NCBI GenBank assembly: GCA_913428515.1
Contig: CAJYCI010000006.1
Span: forward strand, 1-32,168
Source: an uncultured Gammaproteobacteria bacterium
GTDB lineage: Bacteria; Pseudomonadota; Gammaproteobacteria; Pseudomonadales; Azotimanducaceae
Direction: 5' to 3'
DNA: 32,168 nt
The position numbers were made by a program, and so were the translations under genes. The notes beneath the pieces were generated by a model that was given only the letters and a program-made list of their open reading frames with translations, was not told where the DNA came from and did no database searches. The stretch's first letter is position 1; each line of letters begins with the position of its first letter. This document shows, piece by piece, positions 7,760 through 16,601 of this stretch.

Positions 7760-9367
7760 ATGAAAGAGTTTGACTTTATTATCGTCGGTGCTGGAACCGC
7801 CGGATGCACCGTCGCAAATCGATTAACAGCAAGCGGAAGCTACTCGGTATTGTTATTAGAGGCAGGAAAAAAAGATAGTAACTTCTGGATAAATATCCCT
7901 GTGGGTTATTTGTTTACCATTAATAATCCAGAGACCGACTGGTGTTACAAGACCGAAGAAGAGACGGGACTAAATAATAGAAGAATTGGATATGCTCGCG
8001 GTAAAGTATTAGGGGGTTGTTCGTCTATTAATGCAATGATTTACATGCGAGGGCAAGACACTGATTACAACCACTGGGCTCAGCTTGGAAACCGCGGTTG
8101 GTCTTGGGACGAAGTACTTCCTTTCTTTAAGAAGTCTGAAGATTACCAGCACGGTCAAGATGATTTCCATGGAAAAGGGGGAGAGTTAAAAGTTCAAGAG
8201 CGAAGAGTGGATTGGGAGATATTGGATGCATGGAGAGATGCTGCGGCCGAATCAGGTATACCAAAGATTGCCGAATTTAACCGCGGAGATAATTTCGGCA
8301 ATGCATACTTTCAAATGAACCAAAATATAGGCGTGAGGTGGAACGCCAGAAAAGCCTTCCTCGATCCGGCGAAAGGGAGAAAAAATCTAACCGTGCTCAC
8401 CGAAGCGCATGTAGAGAAACTTATCATCGATCGCGAAGACGGTGAGCTCAGGTGCAAAGGTGTAGAGGTGTCAACTAGAAATGGCAAGGAAACGTTTCAA
8501 GCGAGAAAAGAAGTCATATTGAGTGCAGGCGCAGTAGCTTCTCCTCAAATCCTCCAGATTTCTGGAATTGGACGGAAAGAAACTTTAAATAACTATGGTA
8601 TACAAGTTCTCTCCGACTTGAGGGGTGTTGGGAGAAACTTGCAGGATCATCTGCAAATTAGGACGGTTTATAAAGTGCAAAACACAGTTACGCTGAACGA
8701 GAAAGTCAATTCTTTAGCGGGGCTGGCGAAAATGGGGCTTGAGTATTTACTTCTCAAGCGAGGTCCTCTCACTATGCCGCCCTCCCAGCTTGGTGCGTTC
8801 GCCTCAACGAGCACTAAATATCAGAACGCAAATATAGAATGGCATGTGCAACCCCTTTCGCTCGACAAATTTGGCGAGCCTCTCCACAAATTTAATGCAA
8901 TTACCCCAGCTGTTTGCAATTTAAGGCCTACAAGCCGAGGCGAAATAACGATAAAAAGTGGTCGAGCTGACGAGCACCCAACTATAAAATTGAATTACTT
9001 ATCCACTGCCGAGGATCAGGAAATAGCGGTGGAGGGATTGAAATTTACCAGAAGAATTATGAAAGCAGGGGCCCTTAAAAGATTTGAGCCAAGTGAATGG
9101 CTACCCGGGGAACAAGCCAAAAGCGACTTGGACCTTCTTGACGCAGCTAGGGAGCTAGGCACGACTATTTTTCATCCGGTGGGCACTTGCAAGATGGGAA
9201 GTGATAGAGAGGCTGTTGTGGATGACAGACTGCGGGTTCGAGGACTCCCCTCAGTCAGAGTGATCGACGCTTCCATTATGCCAACAATTACCTCAGGAAA
9301 TACTAATGCGCCGACAGTGATGATCGCTGAAAAAGGGGCTCAGTTTATTTTGGACCATTACGGATAG
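7760..9367 (+). CDS. GMC-family FAD-dependent alcohol dehydrogenase
   Basis: A 535-residue glucose-methanol-choline family flavoenzyme. The FAD-binding motif VGAGTAGCTVANRL opens the protein, GMC signature 1 is seen in GKVLGGCSSINAMIYMRG and signature 2 in SAGAVASPQILQISGIG. The catalytic pair is His472 (FHPVGTCKMG) and Asn516 (SGNTNAPTVMIAEKG), the usual His/Asn arrangement of choline dehydrogenase and of AlkJ-type alkanol dehydrogenases. Length and motifs fit the BetA/AlkJ branch, which oxidises primary alcohols to aldehydes with electrons passed to the quinone pool. No betB or betaine-uptake gene is nearby, so choline is not favoured and an aliphatic or terpenoid alcohol is equally likely. 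It stands alone: 94 bases separate it from the MORN gene and a convergent SDR follows 4 bases after its stop. Confidence 0.9.
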   Translation: MKEFDFIIVGAGTAGCTVANRLTASGSYSVLLLEAGKKDSNFWINIPVGYLFTINNPETDWCYKTEEETGLNNRRIGYARGKVLGGCSSINAMIYMRGQDTDYNHWAQLGNRGWSWDEVLPFFKKSEDYQHGQDDFHGKGGELKVQERRVDWEILDAWRDAAAESGIPKIAEFNRGDNFGNAYFQMNQNIGVRWNARKAFLDPAKGRKNLTVLTEAHVEKLIIDREDGELRCKGVEVSTRNGKETFQARKEVILSAGAVASPQILQISGIGRKETLNNYGIQVLSDLRGVGRNLQDHLQIRTVYKVQNTVTLNEKVNSLAGLAKMGLEYLLLKRGPLTMPPSQLGAFASTSTKYQNANIEWHVQPLSLDKFGEPLHKFNAITPAVCNLRPTSRGEITIKSGRADEHPTIKLNYLSTAEDQEIAVEGLKFTRRIMKAGALKRFEPSEWLPGEQAKSDLDLLDAARELGTTIFHPVGTCKMGSDREAVVDDRLRVRGLPSVRVIDASIMPTITSGNTNAPTVMIAEKGAQFILDHYG

Positions 9368-9371
9368 CTAA

Positions 9372-10196
9372 TTACAAGTTTACTAGCTCTGCAGATTGCT
9401 CCCAAAGTAAGTTTCTGAGCTCGCGATCGTGACCGAAGGGGGAGCATTCGTCTAACTTTGTTTGGTCGTAGTAGTTACCGGTTTCCTTTTCTAGGTTTGG
9501 ATCTGAAGCAAGCATCACGGTAGTCTTTGCTCCTTTTTCTGGAGACATGAAAATCATCCCGATAATCTTTCTTACAACCCATGGTAGATCCCTTACGATA
9601 TCGGTTGATACAGCTCCTGGATGTAGGACATTTGAAGTAACCCCCGAATCGGCTTTGCGAGCGGCGAGCTCCAGCGCGAATAGCACATTACAAAGCTTAG
9701 AATTATTGTAGGCGACAGAACTATTATAGTTTTCATAACCCCTAAAACTTTCAAACGCTATTTCCCCTTTTTTATGCAGCATCGATGAAACTGTAATGAT
9801 CCGACTAGGAGAACTCCTCTCTAAACAACCCAATAAAAGATTCGTCAACAAGAAGTGAGCTAAATGATTTACTCCAAACTGCATTTCAAAACCATCTTGA
9901 GTAAATTTCTGCTTCGGGGGAAAAATACCAGCGTTATTGATCATAACATCAAGGGAGTCATATTTTTCTAGAAACCTAGCCGCCAAGTTTCGAACGCTCT
10001 CAAGACTCGCAAGATCAACTTCTAGATTTATAACGGGCACGGATGAAACAGTATTAAGCAAAGAAATTGCCAATTCAGTTTTTTTTGAAGGTTTGCAAGC
10101 AAGCACAATTTCTGCGCCCTGTTTTGCTAGTTCAGAAGCCGCAACCAACCCTATACCGCTATTTCCGCCAGTAATAAAAACACGTTTTCCTTTCAT
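9372..10196 (-). CDS. short-chain dehydrogenase, retinol-dehydrogenase-like
   Basis: A 274-residue SDR with TGGNSGIG (residues 9-16), the NNAG motif (87-90), Ser137/138 and the catalytic Tyr163 and Lys167 in AYNNSK. The segment QFGVNHLAHFLLTNLLL and HPGAVSTDI are typical of the retinol dehydrogenase/WWOX-like SDR branch. The ORF track uses a GTG at 10226, but GGAGG (10202-10206) sits five bases before the second of two adjacent ATG codons, so 10196 (or 10199) is preferred. It lies 36 bases after the MOSC gene on the same strand and probably shares its transcript. The substrate is not evident. Confidence 0.88.
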   Translation of the reverse strand: MKGKRVFITGGNSGIGLVAASELAKQGAEIVLACKPSKKTELAISLLNTVSSVPVINLEVDLASLESVRNLAARFLEKYDSLDVMINNAGIFPPKQKFTQDGFEMQFGVNHLAHFLLTNLLLGCLERSSPSRIITVSSMLHKKGEIAFESFRGYENYNSSVAYNNSKLCNVLFALELAARKADSGVTSNVLHPGAVSTDIVRDLPWVVRKIIGMIFMSPEKGAKTTVMLASDPNLEKETGNYYDQTKLDECSPFGHDRELRNLLWEQSAELVNL

Positions 10197-10201
10197 CATC
10201 T

Positions 10202-10206
10202 CCTCC
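10202..10206 (-). promoter_or_regulatory. ribosome-binding site fixing the SDR start
   Basis: GGAGG on the reverse strand, five bases before ATG at 10196. It would lie inside the coding sequence if the GTG at 10226 were used, and that GTG has no comparable site at proper spacing. Confidence 0.7.
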
Positions 10207-10232
10207 GAAATATTTATTTTAGACACCTGGAT

Positions 10233-10877
10233 CTATTCAAACTGTCTTAATTGGTTCTCAAAGTTTTTTCGGGATCTTGTGTCGATTGGTGAACGGAGGT
10301 ATTTTTTTAACGCCTCCTTTGTTAGAACGTTTCCCTTATCTCTAAAAAATGTAGTCAACTTTATGCGCTCACCGTCTTCGTAAGTTTTCACTTTAACTTC
10401 ATCGCCCTCGCCAACAGTGCCTTCTGAGATCACCCTGAAATAGGCTCCCGGTCGGTTAGCTTCGTTAAATTTCTCAGCGAAGTTTTTGTGTTTTATCGCC
10501 GACGAGAGAATTCTGCAAGGGATCCTTGGTGCTGTAACCTGAAGTTGCAAATCACGAAGTATGAAAATGTCGCCAATACAAAGGGAACCGAAATCTATAC
10601 CAGATACAGTGAGATTTTCGCCGAAAGCACCGGGCTCAGGAGGATATTTCAGAGAGTGACCCCAAAACTCATAATCCTCTATACTATAAGCGTAGACGGC
10701 CTGGTCTCTCCCTCCGTGGTACTTACGATTAAAAATTAAATCTCCCTTGAGTCCTAGAGAGCCTACTTGAACTCTGCATGATTGTGGCTTTTTATAAATA
10801 CCTGTTCGAACTTTAGGCTTTTTAACTTCAGAGGTTTGCTCAACGACCCTAGCGATATTCACGCTTACAACATTCAT
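10233..10877 (-). CDS. MOSC-domain protein, YiiM-like
   Basis: A 214-residue protein matching the YiiM branch of MOSC (molybdenum cofactor sulfurase C-terminal) domains. The key block KYHGGRDQAVYAYSIEDYEFW, then GAFGENLTVSGID and PRIPCRIL with the conserved Cys121, are all present; a short C-terminal helical extension (TKEALKKYLRSP) is also as in YiiM. MOSC proteins carry the molybdenum cofactor and YiiM reduces N-hydroxylated compounds such as 6-hydroxylaminopurine. The ORF track starts at 10955 with an unrelated hydrophobic leader; ATG at 10877 (MNVVSVNIARV) fits the family better, though no clear ribosome site precedes it. It is followed by an SDR on the same strand. Confidence 0.83.
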   Translation of the reverse strand: MNVVSVNIARVVEQTSEVKKPKVRTGIYKKPQSCRVQVGSLGLKGDLIFNRKYHGGRDQAVYAYSIEDYEFWGHSLKYPPEPGAFGENLTVSGIDFGSLCIGDIFILRDLQLQVTAPRIPCRILSSAIKHKNFAEKFNEANRPGAYFRVISEGTVGEGDEVKVKTYEDGERIKLTTFFRDKGNVLTKEALKKYLRSPIDTRSRKNFENQLRQFE

Positions 10878-11053
10878 AAAAACCCGAAAGGAAATTTGAT
10901 CGTTAGTTAGCTTATCAGGGGCAAACAGCAAAACCAAAAAAAGACTTGATAGCAATCTTCGTAATTAATTCATGAATAAATGGAATATGATTCCTTCCTA
11001 TTATTCCAATTAACGTATCCCAATGAAATGGTAAGCTTCAGCCGATGCTATTC

Positions 11054-11059
11054 AAGGAG
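11054..11059 (+). promoter_or_regulatory. ribosome-binding site fixing a GTG start for isocitrate lyase
   Basis: AAGGAG lies six bases before GTG at 11066. It falls inside the reading frame if the tracked ATG at 11045 were used, and the protein from the GTG aligns with the known N-terminus of long proteobacterial isocitrate lyases. Confidence 0.75.
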
Positions 11060-11065
11060 CGACTA

Positions 11066-12679
11066 GTGGCTAACTATCTTACAGAAATTAAAGCAATGGA
11101 AAAACTTTGCACCACAAAGGGAGATGCTTGGAACGGAGTTAATCCCGAATATGCTGTTAGAATGAAATTACAAAATCGATTCCGGTCAGGATTAGATATT
11201 GCTCGCCACACCGCGGCCATAATGAGAGCAGATATGGCGGACTATGACAGCGACACTTCGCAGTACACTCAGTCTCTGGGGTGCTGGCACGGGTTTGTAG
11301 CTCAACAAAAAGCAATTGCGATTAAAAGACACTTAGGAACTCTCAGTAAAAAATATATATACCTATCCGGATGGATGGTGGCTGCCCTCCGAAGCAAATT
11401 TGGACCTTTGCCGGATCAAAGCATGCACGAAAAGACTTCTGTTTCATCGCTTATCGGAGAGATATATACCTTTTTAAAGCAAGCGGATGCAGTTGAACTG
11501 GAACGGCTGTTCACTGCTCTTGACGATGCCAGATCCAATAATAGCTCCGCTCAGGAATCTGATCTAATTGGTAAAATTGATAATTTTGAAAGTCATGTCG
11601 TACCGATCATTGCTGATATCGATGCGGGCTTCGGAAATGAGGAGGCAACCTACTTGCTTGCCAAACAAATGATAGAGGCAGGGGCTTGTGCCATTCAGAT
11701 AGAAAACCAAGTTTCCGAGGTGAAACAATGCGGACATCAAGCCGGAAAAGTTACCGTCCCGCACGAAGTTTTTCTAGCCAAGGTTAACGCTGTCAGGTAC
11801 GCATTCCTAGAACTCGGAGTAGATGATGGGATTATTGTAGCAAGAACAGACTCACTTGGAGCGGGATTAACACAAATGGTTCCTGTATCTAAAGACCCAA
11901 ACGACCTAGCTAGCCAATACAACTCGTTTCTCGAAACGGAAGAAATAAATGACGTAGCGGAATTAAAAGAGCACGACATTACGTTCCATCAAGGAGGCAA
12001 GCTAGTAAAGCCAGTTAGATTAGATAATGGGCTTTATTCTTTTAGAGAGGGAACGGGAGTAGACAGAGTAGTCTTAGACTGTATAACAAGTTTGCGTCAC
12101 GGGGCGGATCTCCTCTGGATAGAAACCGAGCGCCCAAATGTTTCTCAAATTGCAGAGATGGTTAACAGAGTCAAAGAGGCTATTCCAGATGCAAAGCTAG
12201 TTTACAACAACTCTCCGTCATTTAACTGGACCCTAAAGTTTAGGGAGCAAGTATATGAAGAGTTTAAATCTCAAGGAAAGGATCTTTCGGATTACCCGGA
12301 TCCATCGCAAGATCCTTTGGGGCTTATGAGCGCCCAATTAGATGATTCTGAATTGGCTACTAAAGCGGATGAATACATTCAGTCTTTTCAAGCCGACTCT
12401 TCGAGAGAAGCAGGTATCTTTCATCATTTAATTACGCTTCCGACGTATCACGAAACAGCATTGGGGGTCGATACGCTTGCTGAAGGCTATTTCGGAGCTG
12501 ACGGCATGCTTGCATACGTAAGGGGTGTGCAAAGGACGGAAATACGAAGAAATATGAACGTTGTTAAACACCAAGAAATGGCCGGAACCACTATAGGGGA
12601 TCACCACAAAGAGTACTTTGCTGGTGAAAATGCGCTGCTCGCTGGAGGAAATGAAAACACCATGAGTCAATTCGGCTAA
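11066..12679 (+). CDS. aceA: isocitrate lyase (long proteobacterial type)
   Basis: Isocitrate lyase cleaves isocitrate to glyoxylate and succinate, the first step of the glyoxylate shunt used on acetate, fatty acids and other acetyl-CoA sources. The 537-residue product aligns over its length with the Pseudomonas-type enzyme: NPEYAVRMKLQNRFRSGLDIARHTAAIMR, QSLGCWHGF, DIDAGFGNEEATYLLAKQMIEAGA, the catalytic cysteine loop KQCGHQAGK (Cys222), NNSPSFNWTLKF and the end KEYFAGENALLAGGNENTMSQFG. It is longer than the E. coli enzyme, as expected for this subfamily. GTG at 11066 is chosen over ATG 11045 because of AAGGAG six bases upstream. No malate synthase gene lies next to it. A strong hairpin follows the stop. 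Confidence 0.96.
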   Translation: MANYLTEIKAMEKLCTTKGDAWNGVNPEYAVRMKLQNRFRSGLDIARHTAAIMRADMADYDSDTSQYTQSLGCWHGFVAQQKAIAIKRHLGTLSKKYIYLSGWMVAALRSKFGPLPDQSMHEKTSVSSLIGEIYTFLKQADAVELERLFTALDDARSNNSSAQESDLIGKIDNFESHVVPIIADIDAGFGNEEATYLLAKQMIEAGACAIQIENQVSEVKQCGHQAGKVTVPHEVFLAKVNAVRYAFLELGVDDGIIVARTDSLGAGLTQMVPVSKDPNDLASQYNSFLETEEINDVAELKEHDITFHQGGKLVKPVRLDNGLYSFREGTGVDRVVLDCITSLRHGADLLWIETERPNVSQIAEMVNRVKEAIPDAKLVYNNSPSFNWTLKFREQVYEEFKSQGKDLSDYPDPSQDPLGLMSAQLDDSELATKADEYIQSFQADSSREAGIFHHLITLPTYHETALGVDTLAEGYFGADGMLAYVRGVQRTEIRRNMNVVKHQEMAGTTIGDHHKEYFAGENALLAGGNENTMSQFG

Positions 12680-12696
12680 CTAAAACCGAGTTTAAA

Positions 12697-12730
12697 TCCA
12701 GTTTCTTCAGCGTTTCTAGAAGAAACTGGA
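12697..12730. terminator. bidirectional hairpin between isocitrate lyase and an SDR
   Basis: TCCAGTTTCTTC and GAAGAAACTGGA form a perfect 12-base-pair stem around a 10-base loop, 17 bases after the aceA stop and 5 bases from the stop of the convergent SDR. On the reverse strand TTTAAAC follows the stem, so the signal is better as a terminator for the SDR; on the forward strand there is no T run. Confidence 0.65.
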
Positions 12731-12735
12731 AATGC

Positions 12736-13497
12736 TCAAAGCCTAAGAGCTGCGTCAAGCTCTAATACACGGCCGCTCAAGTAATCATTTTCCATTATAA
12801 ACCTCGCCGCATGAGCAACTTCAGAGGGTTCTCCCAGTCGTTTCAATGGAATTCCAGACGACATTTTCTCCAACGCTTCAGGTTTCATGCTTGCGACCAT
12901 TTCGGTGGCTATAAACCCTGGGGCTATTGCTGCAGACCGAATGCCATATCTTGCTAGTTCTTTCGCCCAGACCGTTGCCATAGCTGATACGCCAGCTTTC
13001 GCAGCTGAGTAATTAGTTTGTCCAGCATTGCCTGATTTTGAGATGCTCGAGATATTTATGATACAACCAGCAACTTCAGTTTCTATCATTTTCGTGGCAG
13101 CTTCCCGACCACACAGGAAAACGCCAGTTAAATTGACATCAATCACTGCCTGCCACTCTGATAGACTCATCCGCTTTTGAATCTCTCCATCTTTTACTTT
13201 TATGAGAAGACCATCACGCAATATCCCCGCATTGTTGATCAAACCATGAATCAGTTCGTGGTCCTTCTCAATCTTATCGAAAACTGCAATTACTTCGTCC
13301 TCTTTAGACACGTTACAAATATAACTGGTTGCCTTAGCACCAAGCGCTTCACACTGACCAACCGCCTCTTTTAAAGGGATTTCGTTTATATCTATTAAGG
13401 ATAAATTCGCTCCTGCTTTTGCAAACTCTAGTGCCATCGCTAAACCGAGACCTTGACCACCGCCCGTTACAACTATATTTTTATCTTTTAGATCCAT
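12736..13497 (-). CDS. FabG-like short-chain dehydrogenase
   Basis: A 253-residue classical SDR. It has TGGGQGLG (residues 11-18), Asp36 after beta-2 (LSLIDIN, suggesting NAD), NNAG (88-91), the catalytic Ser150/151, Tyr163 and Lys167 (NYSAAK) and the C-terminal [29 protein letters not shown]...[10 protein letters not shown] typical of FabG and 3-hydroxyacyl-CoA dehydrogenases. A short insertion ([19 protein letters not shown]) matches SDRs annotated as 3-oxoacyl-ACP/CoA reductases in degradative clusters. It stands beside isocitrate lyase, compatible with but not proving a beta-oxidation role. The start ATG has a GAGAGTG region about 11 bases upstream. Confidence 0.9.
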   Translation of the reverse strand: MDLKDKNIVVTGGGQGLGLAMALEFAKAGANLSLIDINEIPLKEAVGQCEALGAKATSYICNVSKEDEVIAVFDKIEKDHELIHGLINNAGILRDGLLIKVKDGEIQKRMSLSEWQAVIDVNLTGVFLCGREAATKMIETEVAGCIINISSISKSGNAGQTNYSAAKAGVSAMATVWAKELARYGIRSAAIAPGFIATEMVASMKPEALEKMSSGIPLKRLGEPSEVAHAARFIMENDYLSGRVLELDAALRL

Positions 13498-13807
13498 CTA
13501 TTACACTCTCATTACTTAAAACGTTCATAACAGACGAAATCATACCTTTTTAGACCAAAATTCGCACAGACTATTGATGTTCAAGGAAACAACAGCGAGA
13601 GGTGCTCGTAATTTAAACTAGAATATTTAACTCCAAGGTGAGATAAAATTCTCTAGAGCACCTATATTTGGAATTTATCCAATTATTGTCCAAATAAAAG
13701 GTGGGTAATAGCTCCATGTTCACGTAACAAATTGTTTTTAACCTTTTATTTTTTCTCGAAATCTGACTACACTGTAGGCCACTACAACTTTTATAAAGGG
13801 CAGAAAA
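13498..13807. other. divergent intergenic region, 310 bases
   Basis: AT-rich spacer between two divergent genes, so it should hold both promoters. AGGTGCTC (13600-13607) and GAGCACCT (13656-13663) form an 8-base inverted repeat with a 48-base gap, and TTGGA/TCCAA sits at about 13669-13683. No gene, RNA or convincing promoter pair was recognised. Confidence 0.6.
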
Positions 13808-15025
13808 ATGCTTCGCGACGTCCATCGGCAGAGATTAGATAAGATTGAACACATGAGAGATGACATCCTCAAGGCAGGGGAGGAGGCCCAGGAAATAAAG
13901 CGTCTCCCCGACTGGATAGTTTCTAATCTCGTTGATGAAGGCTTTTTTAGGTTCGCATTGCCGACCGAAATGGGAGGAGATAACGCAAGTTCCATAGAAA
14001 CAATAGAAGTTCTGGAACATCTAGGTGCAATAGATGCGTCAGTATCATGGAACGTTATGCTAGGGTCAGAGATAAACGCGATGGCGGTAGGCGGGATGGA
14101 CCCCGAGTTGGCCAAGAAAATCTATCTTGAAGACCCTAGAGTTGTCATGTGTGGCGGTGGTGGGCCAGGCACAAAAGCCCCTAGAGCTGAAAGGCAAACG
14201 GACGGCAGTGTTAAGGTTTGGGGTCAAAACACCTTTATTTCCGGTTGTCATAACGCTAGCTATTGCTTCATAGGAGCACCTCTGATGAAGGGTGAGGAGC
14301 CTGAACTTGGCGAAGACGGTATGCCCATCTTCAAAATGTGGTTCTTACCTCGAGACCAATGGGAAATTGTTAGAACTTGGGACGTCGCTGGAATGAGAGG
14401 ATCTGGCTCAGACGATGTAAAAACCGAAGGAGGAATTTGTCCTGCCGAGTACACGGGAATAGATTTATTTGTTACACCAGCCCAATATGATAACCCAGTA
14501 TACAGGATGCCGGTCCCTTTGAGATTGGCCTATAACAAATCGGCAGTAGCACTTGGGGTAGCAAAAGGAGCCCTGGAAGCTTTCTCTGATATAGCTCAAA
14601 ACAAGATACCGATGCTTGCCTCCAAGTCTTTAGCTCATAGACCAATAGCTCAATTTCGAATGGGCGAGGCAGAAGCTATGTATCGTTCATGCAGATCTTG
14701 GCTAATGGAGACCATGGAAGCTGTGGAAGACGAACTTCGCGAGGGAGCAGATTTTCCAGGAGCTAAAACGACCCAAGACGCCCGCTTAGCTTGCGTTCAC
14801 GCGTCTAATGAATGCATGAAGGTAGTGGATCTTTTGCACAACACTGCGGGCACTACCGGCATGAGAATGTATAGTCCTTTGGAAAGAAAGCTAAGGGATG
14901 CCCACGCAGCTGCAACTCACCGATGGGTAGCGCACCCTCTTTATCAGGATTTGGGATCGATATTACTCGGTAATGAGCCCGACCCTGAATTTGCTGGCGG
15001 TAACGGGGCACCTGCAGCTAAGTAA
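13808..15025 (+). CDS. acyl-CoA-dehydrogenase-fold flavoprotein, probably a flavin-dependent monooxygenase
   Basis: A 405-residue protein of the acyl-CoA dehydrogenase superfamily. The N-terminal helical domain (LVDEGFFRFALPTEMGGDNASSIETIEVLEHLGAIDASVSWNV) is followed by a beta domain with TWDVAGMRGSGSDDVKTEGG, and the C-terminal helices carry CMKVVDLLHNTAGTTGMRMYSPLERKLRDAHAAATHRWVAHPLYQDLG. That C-terminal pattern (RD.H.A..H....P..Y...G) is typical of the two-component monooxygenase branch (HsaA, DszC, HpaB-C2-like), which uses reduced flavin supplied by a separate reductase. No reductase gene is adjacent; Fre is about 11 kb away. AAGGG lies seven bases before the ATG. A true acyl-CoA dehydrogenase remains possible. 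Confidence 0.8.
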   Translation: MLRDVHRQRLDKIEHMRDDILKAGEEAQEIKRLPDWIVSNLVDEGFFRFALPTEMGGDNASSIETIEVLEHLGAIDASVSWNVMLGSEINAMAVGGMDPELAKKIYLEDPRVVMCGGGGPGTKAPRAERQTDGSVKVWGQNTFISGCHNASYCFIGAPLMKGEEPELGEDGMPIFKMWFLPRDQWEIVRTWDVAGMRGSGSDDVKTEGGICPAEYTGIDLFVTPAQYDNPVYRMPVPLRLAYNKSAVALGVAKGALEAFSDIAQNKIPMLASKSLAHRPIAQFRMGEAEAMYRSCRSWLMETMEAVEDELREGADFPGAKTTQDARLACVHASNECMKVVDLLHNTAGTTGMRMYSPLERKLRDAHAAATHRWVAHPLYQDLGSILLGNEPDPEFAGGNGAPAAK

Positions 15026-15045
15026 GTGAGTTGCTTTAACAGTTC

Positions 15046-15080
15046 CGAGACAAATTCAGTCATTGGCTGAGTTTGTCTTG
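15046..15080. terminator. 14-base-pair hairpin between convergent genes
   Basis: CGAGACAAATTCAG and CTGAGTTTGTCTTG pair over 14 positions with two G-U type pairs around a seven-base loop. It lies 20 bases after the flavoprotein stop and 18 bases before the stop of the convergent nitronate monooxygenase gene. T tracts are absent on either side, so it is a likely shared transcript end but not a canonical intrinsic terminator. Confidence 0.6.
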
Positions 15081-15097
15081 CTATTGCTGGATAAAAA

Positions 15098-16231
15098 TTA
15101 GCTCTTCACGAATTCATTCAACCTATCGCTTGCATCCAGAAAATCGCTCATGAAATCATATACCACTTGTTTAGCACTGGAAGATTGATTCATTAGGCCA
15201 ACACCCTGGCCGACCCAGTAAGTGTTCAAAGACTGTGCTTTAGAATCCCCAGCTTCGGCTAGCTTATCTATCTTTCCGAGGGCCGGCTCACTCACAAGCG
15301 ACTGCAAAGGCATTTGGAGAGGCTCAGGAGCTCCTTCTTGCTCCCAAGCATCAGTCCAAGGGGATTTTATCTGACGGGAAAACTTGCCAGTCCTACTTCG
15401 AGTTCTAACTGTTTGGTTTGACCCTGTTGTAAGAAGCTTGTTTTTAATAGACGGGGACGTGTTTGCCTCCTCGGTCGTTAGCCAAACAGAGCCGGTCCAT
15501 ACGCCGTCCGCGCCCATAGCCATAGCAGCTGCCATTTGACGACCCGTAACAATGCCCCCGGCAGCCAGAATACATACATCTTCATTACCCTGCAATGTCT
15601 GAACAACCTCAGGTACCAGCACCATTGTAGATATTTCGCCACAATGTCCACCCGCTTCGGTTCCAGAGCTAATAATAATATCTACTCCAGACTCCACCTG
15701 TTTAATCGCTTGCTGTCTATTTCCTACCAAGGCTCCACAGGCCACATTTTTCGCTTTTGCAAGCTCAAGCATACGTAAAGGAGGCACTCCCAAAGCATTG
15801 ACAATTATTTTTATTGGATGACTAAAAGCAATATCTAATATGTCATCTGAACTCTTTTCCCCTAGAAAACCTCTATTTCCGCCATCCGAGCTCCTATATA
15901 AATTCGACGGGTCGATACCGAATTTTGCTAGCGTCTCCTCAACAAAAAACCTGTGAGACTGCGGCACCATTGCTTGCAGTTCGGACGCCGTTTTAGACTC
16001 ATCCTGGTTAGCCATAGCATTCGGTACGATAAGATCTACCCCGTAAGGATCGCCACCAATATTTTGATCAATCCAGGAAAGTTCTATTTCTAACTGCTCG
16101 GGGGAGTAACCAGCCGCACCAAAAACCCCCATTCCTCCTGCTTTCGAAACTTCAACCACAACATCCCGACAATGAGAGAAAGCGATCAGTGGAAACTGGA
16201 TGTCTAGTTTTCGACATAACTTTGACTGCAT
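15098..16231 (-). CDS. nitronate monooxygenase family protein (NPD-like TIM barrel)
   Basis: A 377-residue FMN-binding TIM-barrel protein of the nitronate monooxygenase/2-nitropropane dioxygenase family. Seen are the N-terminal KAGGMGVFGAAGYSPEQLE, the active-site block SSGTEAGGHCGEIS with the histidine expected to act as base, and the phosphate-binding AAGGIVTGRQMAAAMAMGADGVWTGSVWLTTEE. The family oxidises nitronates such as propionate 3-nitronate, but several members act as enoyl reductases or on other substrates. AAGGA sits about seven bases before the ATG. A doubtful ORF ends 13 bases upstream of the start on the same strand. Confidence 0.87.
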   Translation of the reverse strand: MQSKLCRKLDIQFPLIAFSHCRDVVVEVSKAGGMGVFGAAGYSPEQLEIELSWIDQNIGGDPYGVDLIVPNAMANQDESKTASELQAMVPQSHRFFVEETLAKFGIDPSNLYRSSDGGNRGFLGEKSSDDILDIAFSHPIKIIVNALGVPPLRMLELAKAKNVACGALVGNRQQAIKQVESGVDIIISSGTEAGGHCGEISTMVLVPEVVQTLQGNEDVCILAAGGIVTGRQMAAAMAMGADGVWTGSVWLTTEEANTSPSIKNKLLTTGSNQTVRTRSRTGKFSRQIKSPWTDAWEQEGAPEPLQMPLQSLVSEPALGKIDKLAEAGDSKAQSLNTYWVGQGVGLMNQSSSAKQVVYDFMSDFLDASDRLNEFVKS

Positions 16232-16244
16232 ATTGAATTCCTTT

Positions 16245-16601
16245 TTAGATTACAAAACTCGGATCTCTTAGCTGATTTGCCCTGCCTTGAGCAAAGCTGC
16301 TCTGACATAGCTTTAGACGTGCATTGCTTTCCCATGCTTTCTCCGGACGAATCAGTTTTTGATTATGGAACTCTTCTAGTCTAACCAGTCCGAAACTAGG
16401 TCGATCACGTTTCAGTATGTTCTTCCAGGGTGGCTCCGACAAGGGCCAAAAACATGAATTTTTTGCCATCACTCTACAACGCTCCATGCCGCTTTGAAGA
16501 CTCAAATAGAGTGGGTCCAAGCTCAAAATCAGAGAAGCCATTGGGTGATCAGCAGGATATCCCGGGCGTAGCCACGAAACAATAAGACTCGCCAAATTCA
16601 A
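16245..16601 (-). pseudogene. doubtful 118-codon ORF, possible gene remnant
   Basis: I do not recognise the product. The tracked start is a TTG (MNLASLIVSWL) without a clear ribosome site. In another frame an ATG at 16611 reads MRRFEFGESYCFVATPG before a stop, and joining it by one frame shift to the tracked frame gives ...FVATPGYPADHPMASLILSLDPLYLS. That smoother joined sequence suggests a frameshifted or decaying gene rather than an intact one. The C-terminal part (RDRPSFGLVRLEEFHNQKLIRPEKAWESNARL) looks protein-like. It ends 13 bases before the nitronate monooxygenase start, so it could also be a small upstream operon member. Confidence that it is coding is low. Confidence 0.3.

Noticed and set aside
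7760-9367. Calling the GMC enzyme choline dehydrogenase (betA)
   Set aside because: Motifs fit the broader BetA/AlkJ branch and no betaine genes are nearby, so a substrate-level name is not supported.
10968-10977. Palindrome ATTCATGAAT upstream of isocitrate lyase as an operator
   Set aside because: A 10-base AT-rich palindrome is expected by chance and no second copy is seen in this gap.
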